64,000 bases of DNA from Monomorium pharaonis. Its lineage: Eukaryota > Arthropoda > Insecta > Hymenoptera > Formicidae. Of this stretch, positions 34,603-48,084 are shown piece after piece. The stretch's first letter is position 1. The number at the start of each line of letters is the position of its first letter. Under the pieces are notes generated by a model. It was not told the origin of the DNA. It did no database searches and saw only the letters and a list, made by a program, of their open reading frames with translations. Both the position numbers and the translations under genes were made by a program. The stretch is taken from the NCBI RefSeq assembly GCF_013373865.1, contig NC_050468.1:24322774-24386773 (forward strand). The letters run 5' to 3'.

Positions 34603-37600
34603 TACCTACTCGCGTTCCTCCAATAAGTTCGGAGAGATGATGAAGCGCCAAGAATTTAAGCGGAAAAACCCGGCTGCGCTACTCGCTCGTTTCTTTCGCT
34701 GACTTCCCGGCGAGCAAATAGGCGCACACGCCGAATCCGGCGAGACGGTAAGGAAAAAGGCAGACGAAAAGGCAACCATGTTTCTGCGGGGGTTTGCCAA
34801 CAGGAAATAAGTAATACTTTTTACCGCGAAGCAAATCGATCTTCGGGAGAGTAATTATCTCCCGTTAATGGTTGCGTTTTTAGAGTATTTGTGGTTACAG
34901 ATCGGTGCGCACGCAATCATATGTTCGCTTTCGAATGTCTAATTTTTTTATTGGCAATAAATAACACGCTTGACAGACGTGAAATCTTAGCTATGTTTAT
35001 TTACTGTTACAGCTAATAATATTTTTATCCGATTTTTATTTATATTTATCTCGTAAATAAGATCTTTATAAGATTTTTCTATTTCTTTCTCAACTGTAAA
35101 TTTGATTGGAATATAACGTCAGATATTAATTAATTACTCTACGCGTGAAGCTATTAATTAATTTTTAACCTGATTACCTGATATTACGCGCGCATTAAGT
35201 TTTACCGCAAAGACTGGCAGTAAAGACTAGCATCAAAATTTTAAAAGAATACTGTTTCCAAGTCGATTTATTTTACAACAAAAAATTTACGACTTTTTCT
35301 AATTAGTACTATCAAGATTGGACAAAGCCTCTCGACTGAGCATTGTAAACTTTTTTCGAACAGTTTGTTTATCGATATTTTGCTGCAGCACTTTTGTAAC
35401 GTTTTTTTTTCCCCCGGAAGCTCATCCAATTACGAAAGCACCCTTAATACGCGACGTCAGCCGTTTGGAATGCGTCCATTTTACTGGGACGAATCCGACC
35501 GGGGCAGTCGCGCGACAGAGTTTCCGAAACTCGCGCTAAAACAACGAAACCGAGGAAGAAGCGTCGCGACGCTTCGCCTGGTACATCGCGGCGGACGTGG
35601 TCCAGACAATCGGTAACATCCATTCTCGGCCACGTTTCTTTTCTCTTCTCCCTCTTCCCCTTGCCTCCCTCTGCCCTGCCCACGTCCTTACCTCTGGTTG
35701 TTTGTGCGTGTTTACGTCGAGTTTTTTTATCTCTACCCCTCCCTCCCCTCTTCTTAAAAGAAAAAGAGTAGCTTGTCCGCTTTTCGTACTTACCGTTGTT
35801 TGCCCGTTTCGCTATGCGCACGACGTCGGGACATGTTAGCAAGAAGATGGAGAGACGCCCGGTCGAGGTTTTTCCTTCTAAAAACGCGAACGATACCAGA
35901 GTCTCTTGAAAGTGGCTAGATTTTAAGTTGCAAAAAGAGACAGCGAGATTTCCTCTTTGTCATTTGAGAGAGATATCACCCGCTTCTCTCAAAGGAGACA
36001 ATAAATAGTGACAAATTCAGGGGGACTTTTATACGTACGAAGTGTACGCGCCAAGAGAACTAAAATTCGTTGTAAATCTGTTTCTCGTGACACCTATCTT
36101 TTTCTTTATTCTACTTTCTCGCAACGTCTACTCAAGTCACCTACCTATTTTTGCCCCTGGCGCTTTTCTTGCCGGTTGCGAGGTGGAATCCCTTCTTGAT
36201 TGACGTAAAATCGCGATAAAATGTAAAAAGGTGAAGAGGGCGCGAAGCCTACTTCTTCCAGCTGTCCTATCAATCTTTCGGAATCCTCACGTCTTTAAGC
36301 CTCAAACTTACAACGTACCTTTTCTTTAACGTTTCGATCCACCTTTCGTCCCATCTAATCCCCAATCGATGACTTTCGGTCTAATATCTCATTTCTAATT
36401 GCCTTAATACATCCGCGTCCTCGAGTGTTTGCGCGCGATAATAATAAGCTTGTACCCTTGCGATGTCGCTTTTCCCAAGTTTCCAAAAAGACTTCGATTC
36501 AATATTCAGTAACAATTAAGTATCCGAATGTACATTTTCTCTCTCGCTATAAGTATCAATCAGCTAAAACGAAAATTTGCTTTATGGAGAACGATAAGTC
36601 TGAATGCTGCTCGATAACTAGCGCCGCAATGGCACTCGGAAGATCTCTAGAAAATTTTGCATCATCAGCCTCCTTAATCGCGAGGGATGAACGGTAACGA
36701 TAGTGTTGCGGCGGGATATAATTTCGCGTCGTGTATATTCGTACAGTCGTGGTATAATGACGATAGCAGTCATAAATTGCCGTTGGCCGCGACAGTACCG
36801 AGCCCATTCACGATTATGACGTCTAATAAATTGGCGAACGACGACTCGGAGGACCTATACCTTGTCATTATCGCTGCGCCTATAGTAGCGCTCCCCCGAC
36901 AGTCGATTATCGCGTCTAGTTTACTTTACTCCGTAAGTTGATATCCTACGAAGTGATATTCTCGGATCTAAGTGAGCTAGAAAGCTACTCTACCGATCGG
37001 TTTATTTTCTCCGTTTCGTTTATTTTCTTCCAGTGCTCTTAATTTTTCAGAAAAAAAGTGGGACGCTCCTCTCGCGTTCGAAATGGGTGACCTACATACG
37101 GTATTACATACGCTGAAAAAAAAATCAATTTCTAGATCAAAATCAGCGAAAGGGTCCTTTGACGTGACAAAAAGAATTATGTAGCTGTACAGCACTTTAC
37201 ATTTTGCGGCACAGTTGGATGGAACAACGTATAAATATTTACGAGTTCGGCGTGTTGTGTTTTATTTTTCAAGATTACATATAAAATATATACAGACAGA
37301 TTATATATAAAATATATGGTCCGCGAATAAAATAAATATCGAATAAAAGCAATGGAAATTAGACAACTGGGAGACATATATAACTGACCGAGCATGTTTA
37401 TTACGTACGTTCGAATGAAATAACGTGACGTTCAGTTTCATTTTGAATGATTTGCAAACTTAATGAAATCCATTCGTCGCGTATATGTTGAAATATACTA
37501 ATATTAATAACGTCTCTCGCGAGATACGCGTACAGCTACACGCGGAAATAGAGAGCACACGGCTGCGGCGCGGACGCGAAACATTTTTCGCGGCAATATG

Positions 37601-39243
37601 TCCGATTAAACTCACATGGCAGCGTCACGGCAATAATTCACACAGCCGCGTTTCCCTCTCCACCCCCCTCCGTTCCGTCGTCGCTTTGCCCGCCGTTTTC
37701 CCGCCGCACTTTTTCGGCAACGTTTTTAAGGCCTGTGGCACGGCTAATAGGAAAAGATTGTGTCTCGCTAGGGTGGCCTAGCAACGCGACGCGGTCCCCG
37801 ACGTCGTTCTCGAGCCCGATTTATCATCATGACGTTGCTCTCGAGGTCCGTCCTACCCCTGCGAAAAGGGAGAAAATTTCCGCGTCCCTTCGTCGCCTCT
37901 CCGCCCACAGTAAGTCTCGTCCAGTGAAATTAAAGCAACTCGCGTAGTTTTGTACATCTCACGGCCCATATCGCGCGATTAAGCGTCGCGCATAGTCATT
38001 TTGCTCGATACAAATCCTCGGGATGACGGCGACCTTCACGTTGGAAAGTTTGACTGGTAAATATATTCCCCCTTCCCGGGTTGTATCATAAATATTTATC
38101 GCGAATAAGAGACAGGATACTCTCCGCCGTCATCGCACTTATGAATGCAACGAGATGCAACCTTACTGACGCGGGATGCTATAGAGAAATTGAAATCGTA
38201 TGAATTTCGCTGTGTAAACAAATAACAAACGCTTCGTTATTGTTATAATTATGATTACACTTGATATGTAATTATACTTATAATTTAGTTTTAAAGTTAT
38301 AGTAATTGTGGCCGAGTCAAAACGCATCAGACTTAATTAATGATTATTTCTACCAGAAAGTAATGATAAACTATTGAGAATATTTTATCAGGACCACCTT
38401 ACATATATTATCCGAAGGCTAGTTACGTGTCAAGAACGTCCTGGAACTATATCAAGCCCAAAAGACTAAGGCTGCATTAAACTTAAGGAAAATATTAGTG
38501 GAAGTCACAGAGGAACTTTTTCAGTCTAGATGTCTAGGGATTAATTATAATTTATCCGCTTCTCTTACTATGACAACTATACTTACATTTACTTATGAGA
38601 TCTAATTGTTTCCTGGGCCTTTTATGATCTCGCAAATTAGGGGCAGCACGTACGTGATGTTGCAAATTTAAGAGGCATATATTTAGAATCCTGCCTCACT
38701 GACGCGACTCTCCGAAATGAACAGACTGATTCTTTACATGCACGCGACTTTCGAGAGGTAGGAGAGATTGCCCTTCCTTTTGAGGGGCGAGCTAGCTCTT
38801 CAATTATCCGTCACGCAGCGCAGCCGTGGAGGGCGGGATGAGGTTCCAATTCGGTGGGGTTCAGCAGCGTGTTGCGCTGCTCTCGAGTATCGGTCCACGT
38901 CCCTCCCGCTCGCGTCTCGCCACTCTCCGCGTTCTCGGGAGCGGACCCGGAGAAATTTGAAATAAAAAGCGGGAGAAACCGCGCGGTGGACCCTTGGCGA
39001 AATTTATTCACCGCGCCGGAACCGAAGTTAGCGACCCGCGGTAGCCGGTGCGGCGCTCGCAACAGCATTACGCTATGAGAAATAGTATCGTCCCCTGATC
39101 CACCGTAATATCCCGTTTAATGCATATTCAGCGACCGCGTGCTCGCGCGCACGCGAGCGGATAACCGCCGGCGGAAAATCTAGGAGTGTGGAGTAAGCTC
39201 GGCAATTTCGTACTTTCACTTCGACGCATACTTATCTATAATC

Positions 39244-39261
39244 TCTGTCTCTCTCTCCCTC

Positions 39262-39312
<51 letters not shown>

Positions 39313-39353
39313 GTACTAGTAGTAGTAGTAGTAGTAGTAGTAGTAGCAGTAGT
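39244..39353 (+). repeat. Compound microsatellite (CT)n-(TAG)n
   Basis: CT-rich from 39244 (pure about 39272-39309), joined directly to about 14 TAG units with one AC and one CAG variant, to 39353. Confidence 0.95.
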
Positions 39354-40920
39354 CGGTAGACTGCGAGACTTATTGCGCGATAAGTCGCTTTAAACTGGAC
39401 TCCGGTAGATTCCGGTTTAGGCACGAGATAATCTTGCATAGAATTTTCGCAATTTCACGTGACAGATTTACGTTTTCATGTAGCGGCAATAAAAATTTAT
39501 CTTCTTTCGTAATCGTTTACCTATATGCAGGAAAAAAAGTATTACCTCTACGTGGTCGCTTAAAAAAGCCTTGAAAATGATTGATTTACAACAGCTTTAA
39601 TCTCGGATTATTCTACTCCTTCTTGTTTTCTATAGTTTAAAAATTGAAAAAAAGCTAATTAAACTAAAATCACAGTTAATCAACATGAAATTGCTATTGT
39701 AACGTTCTATCGAAATTTCCTATGTTTAATTTATAACATTAGGGAATGCTTGATGAGCATTTGTAATAATTGGATTAGAACGTGCGATGAGAGTAACAAT
39801 TATGAAAACGTCGCATAATTAATTAATACTTACTGACTGATTAATAATTATCATAATTAATGCAATACATTCACATTTATGTAGATATATATGTACATAT
39901 AAAATACTCATTTTAGAGAGATAACCAAATGTATAATTTAATCAGTAAATATCAATTTAGCGAGCTTTTAGAATCTCAAACGTAATAACACGTGTCAACG
40001 ATCACGGAGACATTAAAAAAGAGCTTAATCAAAAGTGCATTCAAAAAGTGTTTAATAATAATAATAGTCAAGGTTCGAAATAATTTTAATTAAATGTTTT
40101 ATTAATGTAATCAAATATAGATTTAGAAATTATATTAATTTTTAACAAACATATAATAGTCAATTGATTGACTAAATTTTATTATTCAAGGATATCCTAA
40201 ATTATATCCTAAATATCACTAAATATTTGGTTATATTAACGGAATATTTAATTCAAATTATTTCATCAAAACTTAGTAGTTAGTAGTTTGTAACTGTCAT
40301 CTAGGCTTGATTAATATTATCAAACTTTCTCAGTGCGTTCAAATTTTAACTTTCGGACCGTTTTACCGAAATTCTGGTGGCTCGAGAGTTTCCCCGTAAC
40401 TCGTATCGCAAAAGTATTTTCGAACGGAGCATCGAATATCGTGCATAACCTTTTGGCAGCCGACGGACAAAAAGGCATGCACAGTCGCGATCGATATTTA
40501 ATATTTGTCCTTGCCGCGCGCGGCCAGCGGCGCGGTTTTTTTCCCCCTTTCGGCACGCGCAGTTCAAATTTACTTGGGAATTTCGCACAGCGATTTTATT
40601 ACGAGGAAAGTTTATCCGCGAGAAAGAAACCTCCTTTCCCCCCCCCCTCCCATATTCTTTTTTCCTTCGCAAAACTCCCTCTCCACCATCTTTCGCGCGA
40701 AAGCGCCGCCGTTTGACGCGCCGTAAAAAGAGTCGCCTTTATGCGCCACGCAAAAGTCTCGAGCGAGAACCCGAGGAGCAACGGCGCGGTTTATCGTTGA
40801 AAAGCGCGTTGGAAATTCTTCTTGGCACGGGATCCAACCTGCGCACGAGCGAGGCTTTTCCTTTTTTGTGGCGCGCGCTCGGATAGCTCCGGACTTTCTC
40901 TTTCTCTCTCCCCTTCCGGT

Positions 40921-40945
40921 CTCCTCTCCTCTCCTCTCCTCTCCT
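40921..40945 (+). repeat. (CTCCT)5 minisatellite
   Basis: Five perfect CTCCT units inside a pyrimidine-rich stretch. Confidence 0.9.
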
Positions 40946-42679
40946 GTCTGCCGTTCTTCCTCTTGCTTGCGCGCCGCTCTTCGCGGCTTCTCTCCTCCAC
41001 GTCTTCTCTCGTCCTCATCTCGACCGTGATGCACTTCCCCGCGGTTTTATTTACGTGTTTTCGGCCAAGCACGAGTGTCCTCGAGTCGCCGCGAGAGCAC
41101 TCGCCCGTACACTTATCCTCCTCCCGGCTCGTAAAGGAAGCCCTCTCCGTCGGGAATCATTGCGCTCCTCGCCGATTCGATGGGCTGCGTCCGGCGTAAC
41201 GTTGAAAGTAATAGAATTACGCCGGATTTTCTTCTTTTTCCGCCGCGGACAAGCAGAACAACGCCGACGCATTTTTATGGAGATGCTCTTATAGAACGTT
41301 TACGTAGAGAAGAATAGCGAAATCCCTGGTTTTTTAGGAAACAACTTCTCGCCAGCTTTTCTCGAAATAAATTGATTTGGTTTTTCATCATTTCCTCACT
41401 GAACAAGTTGTCAAAACTTTAATAAATTAAAAGAAGCCGAAGAAATATCCTTCTCTTTTTGTCAAAAATTAAGAAAATTGTTATGAGGAAAATAACATTA
41501 ATAAATTATTAAGAAATGTAAAAAAATACATGTCAAAATGTCAAGATGTTAAAGCGTAAAACTGCTCCCTAAAAAGTGTAACGAATTAAATGAATAAAAA
41601 TAGAAATATCGTTAATAAATCCTTTCAAATAATATAACAAACTGAACAAATTTTAACCACTGAGAGTAAATTTTGTTAAGCTATTTAATTTTTCGATGAC
41701 TGGGGAAATCGGTGCGATTATAGTACGTAAGTTACAAAGTTCAAAATATTACACTATATCTCGATACATTAAACTGTAAAATATCGTACATCATAATGAT
41801 TATTACGTTGCATGCTGTTTTGTCAGTTAATCGATACGGAAATTATGCGTGATAATTTAAACGCACGCTTGTTTTGCAAATATTAAACGTCGATAATAAC
41901 GCTATATACGAAATATCGCTGTTGTTTCCCTAAATATTCGATATGCGCAGCGCCGGTCTAAAGCCGCACACTACTTGCTCGTACAACCGGAAACATTAAC
42001 GGCTAAGGCAGCAAGCGGAGTCTGCTATTCCGCCGCGCTCCCGGGCGGCTCCCGAAACTTGAACGTCAAGGACGGGAATCGCGTGTCGACGACGAGGAAA
42101 TTGAAATCCATAAGGTATAAATGGTGAAGCCGTTCGGAGGTTCGAGAGATTTAACCGGCATTACCATTTCCCATAGCCACCTCGTTATTTCCTTTTCGCG
42201 CGATTTCGCGCATTCGCGTGAGCTGTGAGCTGCTACGTGCGCGGAATGCCGCGGATGCTGCCGCCGCCGTCGCCGCCGCCTCGATCGTCTCCGGAGAACG
42301 AAAAAGAGATACGCCAGGTGTTGCTACGTGCCGAAGCCCCGCGGCTATGGTGAATACACGCCATATGGTCGCCCCATCGACAGTGACGTATCGTGTTTCA
42401 TGGTGGCCACCGCCTATGTGAGTTCTTTATGTCATTCAACGTCCCCTATTTAATACATTGATCAACTGGGCGAAATTTGTAATGTGTCATGTAAATCACT
42501 TGTAGGGCGTGTTACACCGCTTTTTTCTCTCGTGGATCTTGAATGGATTCAGAATGCTACAGTCAAAGAATGCGATAATTGAAAAAAAGAGAAAGATCGT
42601 ATCGACATACTATATATTTAAATTTTATTAGAAGGAAAAACTGAATTTCTCAATCTTCAAAGACAAAGGTGGAATGAAA

Positions 42680-42712
42680 TTTCACCCTAACTTCACCCTA
42701 ATTTCACCCTAA
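42680..42712 (+). repeat. Three tandem 11-bp units
   Basis: TTTCACCCTAA, CTTCACCCTAA and TTTCACCCTAA lie head to tail. No function is evident. Confidence 0.85.
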
Positions 42713-43844
42713 ACTTCTCGGGTTTCTCAATCTTTCTATCAGCAGTAAATTAATAATTGAGTAGAGCATTTTCTTCGTTTTTTTTATAAAGAAAACGATT
42801 GTGTATATAAACACGATGTTTTTTGTCAGAGAAGTATTGAAAAATCCATTTAAAGCAAAAGAAACACGAAAAATGTGTTTTACTTCCGTTTTGAGGCGAT
42901 AAAGCACCCCGCATTTGTCTTTTAGGGTTAATTAATTAATGCGACGCGCGGCACTTTGTACTTCGGATAATTCTTTTTCGCAATTTGCCAAATCGCAAAT
43001 TAAGAACCACGCTTCCCCATTTGTGCAGTCGATCTAGTCGTAAGTGGCGCCGAATGGTTCGCAAACATGCCGGTACGGCTATTCCCAGGGTGGTTTTATA
43101 AACGGTAAGTGCGGCGATAAGCGTAGGCGTGGGCTTTTCTACGTCGATTAAGCTCTCCGCACGAGGAGGCGTGGCGCGCTCTCCTTTCCTCGTACGAGAA
43201 GAGAGATCCGCACGAAAGCTCGAATTATGGCAAGTATATCATACGCTCCTTCGAGATGTAAGCGCGCTGTCGCCGTGCATGGCGATAAAAAGAGCACGGG
43301 ATAAAAAGAAAGAACGGAGAATAGGTGCGCGCGATGATGTGAGAATTTCAGAGCCCGGAGTTCAGGTCTCGGGAGGTTAGGTCTCAGGTCCTGGCTCCGC
43401 TGCGGGCGAAACTCGTGCTCCGATGTTATACGCGCCTCGAGCTGTAATCGTGTTCCTCCGCTCGTCGGAGCTCGCCCGTCGTAAATATTACGCGTTACTG
43501 CTCCGCGCGTCAGATCCGACGCGCAAACGCTCGCGCAACTGCCTCCAGGATTGTTACTACCGCATCAGGAACGGCGGTATGAAAATGCACGCGGTTGCTT
43601 GCTTGATCGGTCGATTAATCGCGAAAACAATGGTACTGACACGCAGCAAACACGGCTTTAAATAGGCTCGCGGCCGTTTTTCGATACCCAACACTAAATT
43701 CGAGAAAATTGGATACGCGCGGGCGAAATAAAATTGTTAACAAAAGTTGCACTGAGAAAACTATCTGGCCAAACTATCTCTTCGAAAAGTAACGAGTGGA
43801 CATTCAGATCGGACAAAAATTTGCGCTTTACTTAGGAATTACTT

Positions 43845-43938
43845 ATGAAATCATCGGAATGATCGAAAAAACGAATCATCCGTTAAAAAACTGAAATATT
43901 TATTTTCCGTTTATTTTCGGACATTCTGATGATTTCAT
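43845..43938. repeat. 25-bp imperfect inverted repeat (hairpin)
   Basis: The left arm begins ATGAAATCATCGGAATG (43845) and the right arm ends with its near reverse complement (43914-43938), with three mismatches over 25 bp. The 44-base loop is AT-rich. It could be a foldback relic or a transcribed hairpin. Confidence 0.6.
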
Positions 43939-45919
43939 TTCTATTAAATCATAGTTGGATTTCTATCCAAATATCCGTTTGTTACTTTTTGGTACGTTAA
44001 TTCGATTGTTATTTTTTAGAAATTTTTCTTGCTGCGCTTTATATTACAATGCACCTTCTTTATTTCCAATTAGCATAAATCAACAAGAGTTGATGTTATC
44101 TGGCAAATCGAAGATGACATGGGATATCCCGATTATCTCTATTAAAATTACACGTGTATTTGTGAAAGCAAGTAGATCAATAAATAACACGGAATAAATA
44201 AACCGGTATAATTGTAGGCAGGAGTCAAATACAACTTTATAGACATTACAGAATAAATAAGGAAAATATACACAAAATAGATTTATTTACGAAATATGTT
44301 CCGCATTATTATTAACCGTACGAGGAAAATGAATTAAATTTGCGATCGCAATTATCCGCGTACAACTCTGCAAATAAATTTAGGAAATTAATCGTTTATT
44401 ATTATTCATGTACTGGACGCGAAATTTTGCGCTTCGTATGCGTAATAATTCTAATTAACGAGCGGCAAGTTGACTTTGCGTGCAAAGCAGCGTACGTTTA
44501 ATCCGAGTTATTGAATTGAATGGAGGTCGGGCGAGCGTTTTAAACCGTGGCAGTCGTTACCGGACTTTTCCCACGAGTGCGGTTAGCCGATCACGCCGAA
44601 AGCGCTTAACGTAGAATATAGAATTTTTCCGGATAGCGGTATCAGAAAAAAAGGTCGGGAGCGAAAAAGCGCCGTCGCCGCCGCCGGTTATGTGTGTGCG
44701 GTCGATAAGCCGGCGGAGCGCCGGGCATTTCGAAAACGTTTCGTAACGCCGGCTATAGGTGCGCTTCGTTATGGCGCGAAACGACCGAGCCGTTTGTTCC
44801 CGCTGATAACGCTCGGTCGTTTTCGAAGGAGGATACCGAGGTGTGTGCCAGGGAAAAAAGGAAGTTTAGTCATCGCGCGCTGGCTTTCGCGTTCGAAGTA
44901 TGCCAGATGCGACGGACGGATTATATACGAAGAGCGTTCCGAGAGTCACGCAACTTTCTCCTACGGATTCCCTCTACAAATCCGGCGCGGAATAAACGCG
45001 AGGCTGTTCTCGCGTGAGGATGCAGTCCGTTTCAATTTATTCTTCGTTGCTCCGGAAACTCCACTCTTACCACCACTCTATCTCGGGAGCTTTAAGAAGA
45101 AACTTTAGAGACAATCTTTCTCCAGAGAGATCGAGGTAACGCCGTTAGAAACCGTCGAACGTTCCGGTGACACTCGCTCGTTGCCTGTTACGGAACAACC
45201 GTTTTGCGGTCTGACATTGTAAACGGAAAGGGCGACGTGTCAGGCCTCAAGGGTTAGACCGCGAGAGTTTCCGCAATGAGGGATTTCGCGCCGTCGCGGC
45301 GGCGATCTCTGGTTTACGCGGCGCGGTCGCGAACTGTAAACTGGAACGCGTAACAAAGGAGTTCTCTCCTCGCGGCGGGAGAGGGCAGCGGGGCAAACTC
45401 CGGTTCTCGGCGAAGTAGAGCATGAAGAGCGGAGCCGAGCGAGCGCGGCGTAGCCGGAGAGAAAACCCGAGCGTCGTGAACTAACCGCGACGTCACGTAT
45501 ATTTAAGTGTGTTGCACGCCCGTCGTCGTCGTCGGGGCGAAATCGTAATATATATCTACGCAGCCGGACGTTTCGTGCACTCTACCCGGTCCTCTCTTTG
45601 ACGGTCCGGTTTTGTTTGCCCTAGCCGGGCACTTCCGTCGAAATGATACCGCGCCCTGACTTTTTATTGCTTTCGAGAGCGACGTGCGATAAACGAGGCA
45701 GACGTTATACCACGGCGCCGCGCGCAAGTTTCTCTCTGCCAGGCGCTTCGTATTTAGTTCTCTGAACTTATATTAACATGACATAACCGTCTGACATAAC
45801 GATTAACATTAATTGAATTTTGAAAACACATTTTATTCTTATGCTGTGCTCGCAAAAGTTACTTTTTCATGTTTTAGGCACATTTATATCTTTTTGGGGG
45901 ACAAACTGTTGAACTCGTG

Positions 45920-46160
45920 CACGGAAAGAATTTTCCCTTAAAAATTACCCTGAAAATCGTGGTAATTGTGGGACAACGTAAACCTTGAAGAATTTTACTA
46001 TACTTTTAACAAAAAAAACTTACTAAAATTTTGCTTAATTTTATTAAAATTTTAGTAAATTTTGTTAAAAGTATGATAAAATTCTTCAAGGATCAATCAT
46101 TACGTTATCTCGCAATTACCATGATTTTCAGGGTAATTTTTAAGAGAAAATTCTCTCTAT
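45920..46160. mobile_element. Large foldback (hairpin) element, arms about 105 bp
   Basis: Two imperfect reverse-complement arms face each other around about 46044. The left arm includes AATTACCCTGAAAAT, CCTTGAAGAATTTTA and ACTTTTAAC; the right arm has GTTAAAAGT, TAAAATTCTTCAAGG and ATTTTCAGGGTAATT. The spacer is about a dozen bases. There is no coding capacity. Such hairpins are typical of MITEs; the class is unknown. Confidence 0.8.
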
Positions 46161-46208
46161 GTAGTGTCAAATTTTACTTAATTTCAGTCATTTTTAACGG
46201 CTTTCATA

Positions 46209-46349
46209 AGTCGCCACTGCTCCTACTTAATAGGAAGGTTAAATTTAATAAATCAACGATATATTGAGTAAGAACTCACTCAATATTAGTCAAATTAATT
46301 ACTTAATTTAGTCAAATTAACCAAATATTCAGTAGAAGCAATGGCGACT
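46209..46349. mobile_element. 141-bp TIR element (AGTCGCCACTGCTCC ends)
   Basis: AGTCGCCACTGCTCCTACT at 46209-46227 is matched by its reverse complement, with two mismatches, at 46331-46349. The centre is itself palindromic (ATATTGAGT ... ACTCAATAT). A truncated relative is at 22104-22187. It lies only about 50 bp from the preceding hairpin. No target duplication is identified. Confidence 0.75.
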
Positions 46350-47726
46350 CAACGGAATCAATAGTATTTATCTTCCATAATTCGACTGCTCTTAGTTTCG
46401 ATACAAGCAGTTATTTCACCGGTTGAATCCTGATGTCGTGCTCGCTGACGGTGTCACATTTGCAATTCTAACGTCCATCAATTTAACGCGCTTGCACCGA
46501 CGTATCGTCGATTGCGAAATCAAACCATTCCGCGCGGCTTATAATAACGTATCTCAAATTTAAATATTTACCTTTGTACTCTAATGACGCTTCGCTTAAT
46601 AACGTTCGCACTCGACGGCGGCTTAGAGTTACGGTATAATCCTGCGCTTCATGCTGGCGGCGCGTCATTCTTGCGCGATGGCTCACGATGAGTAAGCCCG
46701 CGCAAACGATTTTATGCCGGTGTCCCGTGCACGTGACAACGACGTTTTACACGGGCGATCGCCCTCGCGCACGGGCTAAATAAAAACTCGGAACTCGATA
46801 CCCGCTTTGACAATTTCGCGTCACGATCACGCTTCGCGCACAGCTCGTCCGCTCGGCTCGCTAATCACGCTCTCTGGTAGTCGGATTGGCCCGATTGCAC
46901 CCATCGATACGTGCAAGATTCGTCCACCGCTAACGAAGTCGCAACCCAGAAATGTCCGATAATTTCAGCGATAGATATCTCTGATCTGCAATCTCGTATT
47001 CCGATCGGTGACAGGCGAATGAAATTTAGCTTTGGTCGTGTAAAATGCATGTCCGATCGAATTATTGCTGTGTAAATCACGCACGCGATAAATCTAATCT
47101 GGTTAATCGTGAACTCGTCGAGGCCAAAAATAAACAAAATTCCCTAAATAAATTCTGCGGTAGATGTATGTCTGAAAAATTGTTGCACTCGATAAACTCG
47201 GTCAGCATTCTCTCTTCTAGTATTACGCAAACCGAACGAACGGTAATCCCTCTCGCCTCGTGCTTGAAAAAAAAAAAAAAAAAAACTGAGACTTCAGTGG
47301 AGCGCGATATTCGCTCCGACAGCGCTTCACGATTCCGTGGTCCATGTTGCAGTTCGCTATCGTTCGCGGTTAGTCGGATTAAAACACGCCACGATCGGTA
47401 TATCGAATATCAAACAGGAAAAGCGCGATTAGTACGCGGCACTGACATCGACATAAAAAGTATAGTTCTCCGTTCTCCTTGAAGAACTAACCGTTACGTT
47501 GCCGACGTCAAGCAATCAACCGTTCTTGAATCTCCTAAACACGCCAACGCTCTCTCTTTAGATGCGGATACTCGATACCTGGAAGTGCGTCGATCGAACA
47601 ACAATTTTTCCAAGCCTTGAAGTCATATCTCGCAAAGTATTTCTACGGTTTTCAACTTAGATTTGTAACTATATTGTTAAAAAATGTTTTAGACGCACAC
47701 GCGCGTGTGTATTAAGATTAAAAAAA

Positions 47727-47879
47727 TTTCTAGACGATACGAGAAAATATCAAGGCATCTCTGAACATAATGGGACACTCGAATCTAGAAATTTCTCTAT
47801 TCGGGCACTAAACTCTCTTTTCCATTTACAACTGAGCCACAACTATCTCTTTTTGATACTTTTGTATTTCGTCTAAACA
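47727..47879 (-). mobile_element. Foldback element with tRNA-like interior, copy 1
   Basis: The imperfect inverted ends of about 28 bp include TATCAAG at 47748-47754 and TTTGATA at 47852-47858, each extended outwards by similar sequence containing a TCTAGACGA/TCGTCTAAA core. Between them, on the minus strand, is an A-box-like TGGCTCAGTTGTAAA followed about 54 bases later by a B-box-like GATTCGAGTGT. The arms of a real tRNA do not fold well, so this is a tRNA-derived repeat rather than a tRNA gene. Confidence 0.5.
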
Positions 47880-48084
47880 TCTTACAGTCAGCTGGATAAC
47901 ATACTTGTTGAATGTTACTGATAGTTCCTTTCATGTCTCTCTCTAAACGTTCAGGCTTTTCTCGCCAGATCTTTTATTCTGAATGTCCTGCGCATTCTCC
48001 AAGAATCGTAACCTTCCTTCTGGGACCTTTACCCGAGGGTAAACGAATCCTGTTGCACTTCTAAAAGCTACAGTCTAAAAGCTA

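Larger units (their letters stand above)
33601..45900 (+). other. Downstream intron or intergenic DNA, part 2
   Basis: No supported gene. CpG-rich patches (33400-33960, 37500-37950, 40400-41270, 43020-43680, 44500-45730) produce many overlapping open frames on both strands with no family motif. One open stretch ending at a strong donor-like site (42318-42417) is discussed as a finding. AT-rich blocks (38200-38560, 39580-40310, 41330-41900) hold nothing recognisable. Confidence 0.55.

Noticed and set aside
42680..42712. CCCTAA words as a second telomere-type tract
   Set aside because: The period is 11 bp, not 5 or 6, so it is a local minisatellite.
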